Below are positions 22,579 to 34,300 of a DNA stretch of 64,000 bases, piece by piece (position 1 is the stretch's first letter; each line of letters starts with the position of its first letter). The notes under the pieces are model-generated. The model was given only the letters and a program-made list of their open reading frames with translations. It was not told the DNA's origin and made no database searches. The position numbers and the translations under genes are program-made. This DNA is from Panagrolaimus kolymaensis (Eukaryota > Nematoda > Chromadorea > Rhabditida > Panagrolaimidae), in assembly GCA_028622995.1 (NCBI GenBank), contig JAJQJQ010000014.1:3906001-3970000 (forward strand). The letters run 5' to 3'.

Positions 22579-24403
22579 ATGTGCAAATCTGATAATAAAG
22601 AAAATCCTGTTACATCTTCTTCATCTTTACCAAGCTTTAATACCGTTGAACATGAACTCAAACATAGGAATACCAAAATTGAAGATTGGAGTAAGGAAAT
22701 TGATCATAATGTATGTTTGAAAAGCTTATAGTTTTATTCTTTTTTTATATGTTACTTTTTTAGCAATTTATTGAAGCTGAATCTGCTGTACTAGAACCTA
22801 CTGTTTCTTCTTCACCTGTTGCACTAAAATCTTCTCGCAGTCAACAACAACAAAGTCGTGGTAGTCGTGGTGAATCTTACCGTCTAATACGATCTTTTCG
22901 AAATTCAAGAGGTAGTGACCGTGGTTATCCAAGAGGTGGTGGCCGAGGTTGGAATCCAAATCCACGAGGACCAATTCCTCCTGTTGCTCAACCTGATCCT
23001 GGTAAAACTTTCCGTATGTTTTTGAACTACTTAAACAAGTATGATAGTTGTCTTTTAGAATTGCTTACAAAAGATGGTCGTGATCACAAAGTAATTCTGC
23101 CAGCTTCCTCCAATGACGTTCGCAACGATCCACATTATCGACCAACAAACAATCACAACATCCAACGCAATGTTTCTAACGTTCAAAAAAGCAATACTGA
23201 TGTTCAAAGAGTTGAAGCAGCTGATGTTCAAAATGTTCAATCGACTGATGGTCATAAAATCCAAGGTATCGATAACCTGAAGGATCAAAAAGCTGTGAAA
23301 GAAAATGATCAAAGAAGACATGATTTTTCCAATGGTAAACGAAGCAAAAGAAATGGTAGAAGTCCAAGGTCCAACTTTAACTACCAAAGAAGATTTACTC
23401 CTCCTCATCTTATCGGATTACGTCCTCCTCCATCTAATATTCAACGAAATCCAACTTTTGCTCATGGAAACAACTCAAGAAGAAATGATGGAAATCAAAG
23501 TATTCCTCGAACAGAAAGTGAACATGCTTTTACCAAGTCTAATACCAGCCAAAATCTTTCTCAAACAACTACTCAAGGACAAGAAGTGAAACCTGCTGTT
23601 CCGAAGCCGAACGTCTTTGGTAAAGCCAAACCTGTTGATACACATGTGAAATTGATGGAAATAGAGCAAAAAAAGTTGAAAGAAAAGGAAGAAAGAAATA
23701 AGAAAAGGAATGGTATGAATGATTCTTCCAAGAAAGTTTCTCTTGATGCTAATGGTGTACCTGATCCTGATAAAGTTGGTAAGACTTCTTTCTCTTTTAT
23801 TGAACAACATTCATTGATTGTCTTTGTTTTAGATAAGGAAGTTGGTGATCAACCATCTAAAACCTCTGATGATGCTATAACTGATGTTCCTTCTGTTGAT
23901 GGTTTTTCCGCTGTTAATCTTTCTGAAATTCCGTCATTTCAACCGAAGTCAAATATTGCTGCTTCAACAGCGAAGCCATTCAAGAATCGTTATCCAAAGG
24001 TATGTTATTCATTTTTCGATTGAAACTAATACCTCTCTCTTTTTTTCAGCATTTCAATCAATCATATCCTCGAATGATTCCGGTTCCTCAATATTATCAT
24101 CCAATTCCACATCCGTTTGGTGGTTTTCAAGTACCTGCTCAATATTTTGGTCAATTTGAGCATCCTCAATTCCCACCAATGCCTCAAATGATTTACCAAC
24201 CTCAACAACTTCCATCATATCAAGCTCCTTATCCACAAGTTCCGTATCAACAAGGTGCTACTGCTGCTTCTCAACAATACGTTCCTCAAGTTCATCCACA
24301 ATATGCTCAACATCAGCAATACAACAATGGTCAACCTGTTTACTATACGACTCCTCCTCCTCAATATAATCCTAATGGAACATCAAATTATGGACAACCC
24401 TAA
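22579..24403 (+). CDS. RG-rich eIF4B-like RNA-binding protein
   Basis: Exons 22579-22710, 22764-23778, 23833-23999 and 24050-24403 give 555 aa. The protein is hydrophilic and repetitive: Ser-rich start, an RG/GGR patch (RGSRGESYR, RGGGRGW), Asn/Gln/Val repeats with NVQ units, then VFGKAKPVDTHVKLMEIEQ followed by a Lys/Glu helix. The C-terminal 118 residues are rich in Pro, Gln and Tyr. The FGxAKPVDT plus charged helix is the recognisable eIF4B/Tif3 motif; that factor stimulates eIF4A helicase during translation initiation. No RRM is obvious, so assignment rests on the motif and composition and is moderate. The first 107 bases after the stop resemble the 3' flank of the Hsp70-like gene at 35.5 kb. 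Confidence 0.7.
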
Positions 24404-24429
24404 TAACTTTGCTTAATCATTTATTGTAT

Positions 24430-24545
24430 TGCTTTTTGTTTGTTAATTTGTTGATGTAAAAGTGATGAAATCTATTGTTTGAATATGATTGCTTGTTTTC
24501 TTGTTCAAATTTTATAATAAACTTATATTTTCGTATTTGTTTTAT
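24430..24545 (+). repeat. 3' flank shared with the Hsp70-like gene (copy 1)
   Basis: TTGATGTAAAAGTGA, TTTGAATATGATTGCTTG, TTGTTCAAATTTTATAATAAA and ATTTTCGTAT occur here and, slightly diverged, at 35535-35640 with the same spacing. It includes the probable polyadenylation signal AATAAA (24516-24521). Confidence 0.75.
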
Positions 24546-25394
24546 GTTACCTTAAATTATGTGTTAGATTTTTTTTATCGATGATTGAGCGTTATTTATT
24601 GGTATATGCAGTTGTTAACGAACAAAAAAATCCAACAAGCAAGCTATCATTGTGATTTATTTCTCATCGAATCTTTTGAATACATGACGAAGCTTTATTA
24701 TAGTTTGTTTTAGAGCTGTGTGTTCTTTATTTGTAGTCAACGCATTATTAGTAATCCATCAGTTTGTTTAATACATTGCTATATCCTCCAGCTTTGATAC
24801 CAGTGATAAGATTTTTTGCTTAAAGTTACTGTTTCATTCATTTATTAAGTTATGCTACTCTCTTCTTTTTTCTTCGCATAGGCTTGCCATTTTCATCTTC
24901 AAATTCTTTCGTTATCTAAGATTAATGTTATAACGGGTTTATTTACAAAAAGATGTTTTTAAAAAAATGGAATGTTTCAAATTTTTCTTTCCTTTTTCTT
25001 TGCTGAACGCCCGCTCGTATTTGCCATAATTTATGTCGAATATGTATATATGCTTGTGAGTCATGCGCGAATAAGAAGAAAAAAACATTTTGATTTTGTA
25101 AATATGGAAAAAAAATAAAGAAAAATGTTTGTTTGTTTTTTTTTTTTTGCAATCGATATGTTTTTTGTTTTATTTTTTTGATTAACAAAATTTTTGCTTT
25201 TCGTAAGCAGTAATCATGTTTTTTTATCTTTTATCTTTGCTTAGTTATTTTATCTAATAAGCATTTTATGCATAATGACGAAAATCAATAGTTTTATTTT
25301 TATTTCGTGTCTCGCTCTCGTTCTTGCATTTTTTTTTTTTTAAACAAGGTTTTCTAAATATTTTTGTTTTATATATTCTTATCCTTTTTAGAAA
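24546..25394. other. Intergenic upstream of the Hsp70-like gene
   Basis: AT-rich non-coding DNA. TTTTAG directly before the ATG at 25395 could be a trans-splice acceptor. Confidence 0.4.
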
Positions 25395-28300
25395 ATGAAT
25401 CAACCAACAAATAAACATTTAATTGGATATATTAAAGCTAAAGATGGGATTTTTACTTTGATTACGGTTAGTACCATTACAAATAAAAAATGTGATAAAA
25501 TCGAAAATTTTGATTTTAATGGGTTTCCCGATTCCTTGCCAGTCAAAATAAAATCATCGATGAAATGTTTGATTTTAAAAGTTAGCAATTTTACAAGCAA
25601 TGGGTTTTCTGAAAACTTAATTTATCGACAAAATTTGGATGCGAAACTCAAAAACCTTGGAATTCCTTATTATTTTATTGACAACCTTGTTTTGACATAC
25701 ACATCTCCAATGGTGGTTGCTGAAGTAAATGCCAAAACTAATGAAACTGTTGTGATTATAAACATCCTGAATGAAACCCATCTGCTTATAAGAAAATTTA
25801 TTCGAAAAAGTGATGGATATGAATTTTTTGGAAACGCCACGAAAATTCCATATGATATTAATAAAAATTATGACCAAATTGTTAATGCTGTTATTGATTC
25901 TGCCGCCAATCCTCCAATTCATATTATTGGATTATTGACTTCTTTGACACCTAATGCATGTATCATAATTTATATGATGCGAGAACATATTTTTAAAGAA
26001 TATAATTTCTCTGTGATGAGAGCTCCATTTTCATTTTTCTTTGAAAAAGTTATAATTGAAATTGGAAAATTTGTTTGTGACCCTTTAAAAAATAATCGAT
26101 ATCATATTAAACCAAAATCACGAAATGCAATCTCCGTTAAAGTTACACCATTCGAAAATTCTCTAACAAAAACACTTATGATGATTCAAGCAAATCAAAA
26201 TTTACCAATCCAAAAATCTTTCATTGTTTCAAGAACATCTAAAACATTTTATGTGAGTTTTAAAATTATTTATATGAACAAGAACATTGGGGCCTTACCT
26301 TCGGTAAGTCCCTCAAACTAAAACAATCATTTTATAAAAAAGAAAATCTACGGAACCGTTAAATATTTACGACAACAAAAAAATAATACAATATGAATGA
26401 ATTGAGAAAACGCTACATCCAAACAATTAGAACAACATAAACAATAACAAACAAATTGCTGAGTATTGGTTTATTAAAGTGCATTACTGTAAACAGTAAT
26501 AACTTCAATAGTAAGCCTCCAAACCTCGTCAAGGTTCACAGCATATTGGAGGATAGTTGTTTGTTTTTTGGTCAACAACACCCTTTAAAAGGGCAAAGAA
26601 ACCCCATCGTATTCGTACGTAGGTGCAATAAACACATATAACTATACCAGGTATTAAAATGTCAACAATGCGCTATGTTAAGCATGTGGCTCACCTGAGG
26701 TGATTTAAGCAAGCACCTCATACTTACATCCGAGGAAGCGCGCATTTATCCCATAAATAGGCATGACATTTCGTACTTTCTACTAATATGGCCTTGTATA
26801 TATGGTCAAGCCGCAACTCATCGCTGACATAAACTCATCGTAAAACTCTTATTGCTTGAACTACTATTGTCGCATTCTCCTGAAAACATCATGACGCAAC
26901 TTTTCTCGTTTATAAGGAAAATAAAACCCTTTAAAAAGGTCAAAAAAATCCTATCTCTTATTATACGCAACGCTAATGCAATTATTACGTATGATCCTAC
27001 CAAGTATTAGAATGTCAACAATGCGATTTGTTAAGCATGAGGCTCACCTGAGGTGATTTAAGCGTAATGCACCAAATACTTGCTTCCGAGGAAGCACACA
27101 TTTATCCCATAAAATAGGCATGACATCTCGTACTTGCTACTGATAAGACCTTGTAAACATGCTAAAAACGCAACTCATCGCTGTAACAAACGCAACTTCA
27201 TTCTAATTAGAATCGCTATCAATATCATTCATTTCAACGTTATCGTTCCACTCATCGCTAATCTCATACTCTAAATCGACGATATCGTTAACGGAAACAT
27301 TTTCTAAAACTTGATTATCGTCATCGATAGGTCGCTGCTCTTCATCAACTTCCATATTTACGTTGTTCTCAACGTTCCAATCGGGATTTAAAGCAGCATA
27401 ATCTGGAACATCTGGCAACATAACTGAAAGCGGATCGTCGTTCAAAAGTTCGTTGTAAACGATATTTCGCGTACTATTCACATCGTCGGAAGGCAATTTA
27501 ATATGAAGCTTATCCCATGCACGAGTGCGTGAAAGGGCAACATAACAATGGCCGTGCGTGAAAATTCCTTTACTGAGATCAACTCCTACGCAATCGAACG
27601 TTTGTCCTTGTCCTTTATTAATCGTTAAAGCGAACGCAACTCGAACCGGAAATTGTGTGCGGTAGATTTTCAAAACGCTTGAATCGTCGAGGAGCGTAAT
27701 TCGTGGAATCATTACGATGTTATCTTCGCTATTATCGCTTCGATTGGTTAACTTTTCAGCAACAATAATGTTACGTTCAAGTCTCTTAACAATAAGTCGC
27801 GTTCCGTTACATAAACCTTCTCGGATGTTCAAGTTACGCATAAGCATTATTACCGCATTTACTCGTAGTCGTAACTTGTAGGCTGGAAAACCATTTGGCT
27901 TAAACGTTTCGAAATGTTCTGGACTATACTCAAATACGTTATCTTCAACTCGATCGACAGCTTGATAAATCTTTTCGGTATCGCTATCAAGTAAATCGAT
28001 AATCGCTTCGTTATACGTGTCAACTTCAGCATTAACCGTAGAAAGAATAGCTCTAGACGCAAACGCATTTAAATCGTTATTCCTTATAACATCGCCGAAA
28101 ATAACCTCAACTAAATCACTCTCAGTAATACACTCTTCGGGTAACGATACTTTACCGTGAACATCGTTTGCGCTTCCGTTTCCAATCCTCAATATCGTTT
28201 CCGCAAAATCATCTCCATTATTATCGGCTCTTTCGTTACTAATTAAATCGTATTTATTCGCCGAGAAAAGCGGCCAAAGCGGACTCATCTTAACGCTATT

Positions 28301-31300
28301 TCGGATAACATCGTTACGCGTACCGTTTTTCACAACTGGTCCTAACTGACGAAAATCTCCTCCGCAAACGATAATTTTTCCTCCAAATGGAACATCGTTA
28401 TTCATAATTTCGCGTAACTTCTCATCAACAACTTCAAGTGCTCTTCGTGGTGCCATCGGAGTTTCATCCCAAACAATAACTTTAACTTTACGCAACGCTT
28501 GTCCAAGTGAATCCGAAGAAACTACACCGGATTGACTTTCTTCGCCGAACGGAAAATCAAGCTTAAATACGTTATGAGCTGTTCGTCCCGTTTCATATAA
28601 ACTTGCCGCAATACCGCTCCAAGCCATAATAACAACATCGGTATCGGACGCAACTAAATTCGAAAATAAACAATTAAAGAGATACGTTTTTCCTGAACCT
28701 CCTGGGCCATCAATATAAAAACAGGCCGCAGAATTATCTGGATTAACGACTCGTTGCATAATCGCTTCATACGCATTCGCTTGTTCAGGATTCAACGTCC
28801 CTCTCATTTGATCACCTCGAATTCGGTGTGCTGTAACATCAACGCTTTCGTCGTCAATACCAACAATTTCTGCAACCATTTGAAGGATTGGATAATCTTC
28901 AAGCGATCGCTCATTGTTGATAATCATTCGTAAAACTTGACGCCATGCTAAATTTTCCGCAAGATCTTCATCGCCGCGATGATTTCGAAGTAAATCAGAG
29001 ATTAACTGATGACGAAACTGATTCCATAACCATAACGGAGCTTCAACATCGCAATGAGCAACGATTCGTGCGAATAAACGTCGTAATTCTCTTGGTAAGT
29101 TGAAAAACGTTCCTTCATGTAACGCATCGTAGTAAATTTGATCAGATTCAACTAATCCTCGTGCTACACACGCTTCGCGGAACGTTACATGGATTGCATT
29201 AGGATCGTAAGGATCTCTACGTAAATCTTCGTAATCTCTCGGACCTTTAACAATGGTAAGTAACTTTCGAAGATAAAACAATTCGGTGTTTTTCGGATTA
29301 ACAGCGTACATTCGTGGACATTTCGGTTTCGTAGTTCTCAAACGTGTATGCCATTCGCGTTTCTTTGCGTCCCATGTAAAATGGTGGCAAACCTCCGTAT
29401 ACGTAAGATTTCGATTAACTCCGTTTGGCGCGTTTCGGTTTAAATCAAAGAACGCTAATAACTTCGATTTTTTCATCGCATCTCGAATCATATCTGCAAT
29501 CGTCGCATCTTCCGCCATCGCAATCGTTTGTTGCTCAGGTAAATGAACCTGAAGCCTCTCAATACTTTCACTCGAAAAATGCATATCGAACTTGTAAAGT
29601 CTCCAGCAAGCTTCATGAGCGCTTAAATATCTCGCATCAAGGAAACATTGAATCTCGTCGTAATTAACTTGTCCGCTACTAATCTCAATATTAATTCTGT
29701 CCGGACCTTTAAACAAATACTTGAACAAATAATTCACTGTTCTCAAACTGCATACCACTTCTATATTGATGTGGCAACCGAAACGCTTCAATAAATACGC
29801 ATTATACGGAACAACGGAACGATTATCAAGAACAAAGGGTCGTCCTTTAAAGTTGACCGTAGCTTGTTTACCGTCGTTTCTCCTTCGGTAAGTCGGATAC
29901 GAATTTTCATCAAACGTTGTCTCTTCGCTAAACGCTTTCGGAAAATGACGTTTACATGTACCATCCTGCATACACATAGCATTCGGATCGTATTCTCCGC
30001 AAGGTCGATGAAGCATATGTTTCACCACGAGTTCGTAAAGTACGGGGTCACTTTCTCGATCTGGCAATTCCGCAGAAATGAAATCGTTAATTTTCGCAAT
30101 ATCGTTCCATTCTTCTTCAAACCACCACAAACTGTGAATATGTGGTAATCCACGCTTCTGAAACTCAACAACGTAAAGGAACGCTTTAACTTTTCCGAAA
30201 ATACCACTTTTCATTTCTTTGACGAATTGCTTAACGTGGTAATTAAAAACGATATCAACAACGTCGGGTCTGTCATAGGCTCTCTGGTTCTCGAATAAAT
30301 GTCTCGTAATATCGGGATCATCGGGATTACACGTTTTCGTAATAAATAAACTCGGCTTTCCATGCTTCTGACACATCGCATTCGCATCATTCAAAAATTC
30401 AGATTGGCTTCGAGGTCCCATCGTATACGATGAGGGCAAAACAAACTTCTTTCCTGGTAACGAATCGTTAGCTTCTCCAACATTTCGCAAATAGTCTGTA
30501 AGACCCGTATACGTATCAACTCGTAACTTCTTTTGATTCAATCGCAAAAACTTTAAACGCTCATTATCGACAATTGTAAAGGACCAAACTAAATATTTGC
30601 TCAATAATTTACCTCCATGAAGGATGGGATTAAAAGGCTCATTTTCATTTTCGGTACGCAAAGCTAACTTATACAAAAAATACTGGAGCGCAGTAAGTTT
30701 TCCGCCTTGTGGATTAGAAGGATTCTTTGGCCTATCATAATGCCAAAAGTCTCCTCTACCGTAAGGGTTAAACAACACAAACGTAAGCGGTTCACAATGC
30801 TTCGAATACTTAGAAATACGTTGAGCCATAGGTAGCTCTCCGTCGTTACACTTTCGTTGAACTTGGATATCATTCCAAGGAATGTCACCATTCTCATCGC
30901 AAATATAAATACCCGCTACTTCATTAGACACTGTCGGTAACGCATACGTATCGCTGGTATTATTCGTTGTCTTTTTGAAGAGAATTTTGTACACTTTTGG
31001 CGTGCGTCCTTCTCTTTCCGCTACTTCACGCTCTTCATCCTCGATATCGTGAAGCATACGATAAATATTTGCATATTCGTTGACATTAACCAACAAAGTA
31101 TGCAAAAATTCAAAAATTCGTCGTTCACAATCAGACGCAAATGGAGCTTGACATCGGTATTCAATAGCATCGTTTGTTTCCACAATCCACAATTGCCCAA
31201 AAGCAGGCCGTTGTCCTGGAAGCGGATCTGTGTATCTCGGTAAAACATGCATAACTTCACCATGAACGCGATAGTGAAAAATGCCAGGTAACTGACGCAT

Positions 31301-34300
31301 TTCACCCTTCATATACGCAAAACTAACGCTCGTATTATACTTATTAATTTTATCATGAAATGGACGCCAATCGGTACCTTCTTCACGCGTAAGCATCGCT
31401 TTCAATTGTTCGGGAAAATTCGGTTCGAAATTAACTTTAACGCGTCCGCAATTGCAACAATTATCGTAAGTACCTTGAGCTGTACGATTCTCACATGAGT
31501 AATGCAATCCGCTACAAAACGTGCATGGCGTATCGCGATCTCCTAATGAAAATTGCTCAACGTTATCACTATTGGCTGCTCGAAACACATTTGCGGGATT
31601 CTGTCGTTGTCTTTCATAATCGGTTCGCCTACTTTCATTACGTTGTGTTCGTTCATCTTGCGTCTCATTTTCATGAGCAAGGGCATGCTGTACGCGATCG
31701 TCTTCTAAACGTTCTGCACGCTGTTCATCACTTTCATTTTCTCTTAACGAAGCATGTTGCTCTCGATCTGCCGCTAATCGCACTTCTCGTTGCTCATCAT
31801 CTTCGTTATCACGGCTCAATCTATTTCGTTCACGCAAATCAGCAAGCCTTTGTTCACATTGGGCATCGCTTTCATTTTCTCGTTGAGAAGCTTGCAAAAC
31901 TCGCTGGGCGTTTAATCGTGCTTCACGTTGTTCATCGCTTTCGGTTTCTCTTAACGAAACATGTTGCTCTCGATCTGCCGCTAATCGCACTTCTCGTTGC
32001 TCATCATCTTCGTTATCACGGCTCAATCTATTTCGTTCACGCAAATCAGCAAGCCTTAGTGCACGTTGGCCTGCAGATTCACGTTGACGTGCTTCTCTAC
32101 GTTGTTGACGCAATCGTTCAAGCTCGGTTAATCTTTCTTCGTCGGATTGACGCTGACGTGTCCACTTTCGCCGGTTCGCTGCGCTGCTCCTAATCTTTTT
32201 TCTACGGCAATACGTAGCAAAATCCTCGGATATCGCGGCTGCTAACTGTACCTCTTCGTTGGGGATCAACTCTTGGCCTTCGATGACATTCGCATCAATC
32301 ATAGCACCCATAAGAATAGGTTCACTAACGTTATCATCAACTTCCATTGACTCATCCTCGCTTACTTCGCTTCGCTCAACATTCTCTGACGCATCGTTAC
32401 GCTGGGTTGCCCGAAGGCCGCTTTCATCCTCATCGCTTACGTACGCCTGCATTCCTGAAGTACAACAACAGAAAAATGCAGAAAAAATAAAAAAATAAAC
32501 AATACCAATACCAACCAAAAAAAATGTTTTGAAGAATAATTCAGAAAAATAGCTTGAATAAATAAATCACATACAAAAAAAATGTTCATGCAAGCCTAAC
32601 CAAAAGATAAAACGAAATTAAACAATGATGTGTAATTTCGAGGCAGACAGTGAGAGAAAAACTAACTTTTGACTTCCAAAAAAATGCTTACAAACATTTA
32701 CAAATTCTCACAAAAATCTCTTCGCTGTAAAGTGCATACTCAGAAAAAATTATAAAAACATTTTATTTTCATTTTTAACAAAAAAAAATAACATCAACAA
32801 AGACATGAAACTTTCAAATAACCAAAAGTTTTTAATAACCAGACAAAATGAGATAAAATTCAATCATTAGGAACAGCTGGGTATTGGAGCATCTTCAAAT
32901 CATCGAGATCGCCATAATCCATAACTTCATTGACAATTTGAATGCAATCAGTGACGGTGATAGTAAAGATGGGTTCCGAGCTTATGCCAAAGATATTTTG
33001 ATCCGGAATAACTAAAATTAAGATAGGATAAATAAACGTTTAAAGTTATTTCAAAAAAACATACTAAAACCGGCTTTGAAGGAGCTTGCATGGATATTTG
33101 TTTCATCTTTCAGATCATCTGCTGTTTCTTTAGAACACATCATTTCGAATCGAGCCTTGTATTTGCCATCGGAGCATTCAGCAATCACGAGATTTCTTGA
33201 ATCCATATAAACAGGCTCGATGAGCTCCAAATGTATGTATCCTAAAAACAACAATAAAGAAAAGAAAAGAATAAAAACAAAACATACGAAACAGTTTGGT
33301 AATTCCAGGTTTAATGACTTCACCAGCAATGTAAGCGATGAACTTGAAGTTTTGAACGTTTCCTTTATCGAAGCCATCCACAATTTGGACAAAGTTCTTA
33401 AAATCAACGTGTTTGAGAGCATTGAGCGGAACGGGAACTAATACAAATGTAGAGTCGTGACAGCTAATTTTGGAGTCTTTTATAGTAGTTCGTGGAACAA
33501 AGGTATCTTTGACAGGAATTTTCTTTAGCATACTAAATTTGATCCAAATAGGATACTAAAAGCAATGATATAAAAAAGAAATAGAAAAAAAGCTAACCCT
33601 TGTTGCGACGGATACGGTATCATAAAGCTTTGTTGCTTTATCGCCCCAAGCAGTGAGCTCAAAGCTATCAGCATTTCGATCGCAGAGAAACATGTTCATT
33701 ACCATTTCTTGTTTGTTTTTGGCAGGAATAGTACGAAGTGACGGTAAAACGGGCTTATTGTCGAGTTGGAATACGAAGGATCTAAAAACAAACCAATAAT
33801 AAAACAATATTTGAAATTATGCATAAATAACAAACTTGTTGAAACTTTGGACATCCACATCTTTATAAGAGCTCAATGCTGTTGTAACAGGTGATGATCT
33901 TCGAGGACGTTTTTTTGCAGGAGAATTAACCATTATCAAAATTGAACGACGACTTTGAGAAACAACTGTAGAAACACTACCTAAAATGAAAATAAACAAT
34001 TAAATATGAAACATATTAGAACGCGTAACAAATAAACAAAACGTGGAAAATTGTATGTAAAATACATTAATATTCAACAAAAAACAACACAGAGTGCAAT
34101 GATAAACGTGCGCAAACAAAAACAATTAATAATCAAGACAATAAACAGTATCACCAAAAAAGCATGCCACGAAAAAAAGTTTGAAAAAATGATCTAGCAA
34201 GCTAAACAATAGAAAAAAGAGAAAACAAAAAATGATGTGGAATTTAGAGGCAAACCATCAGAGAAAAACAAACATCACTTCCAAAAAAATTGACTTCCAA

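Noticed and set aside
31495..32193. 232-codon His/Leu-rich frame on the + strand
   Set aside because: Antisense of the 23-residue repeats in the Helitron Rep; periodic because the repeats are.
32453..32518. Apparent signal peptide (MVGIGIVYFFIFSAFFCCC) before the Helitron Rep
   Set aside because: It is the pyrimidine tract of a splice acceptor ending TACTTCAG; the ATG right after it is a better start.
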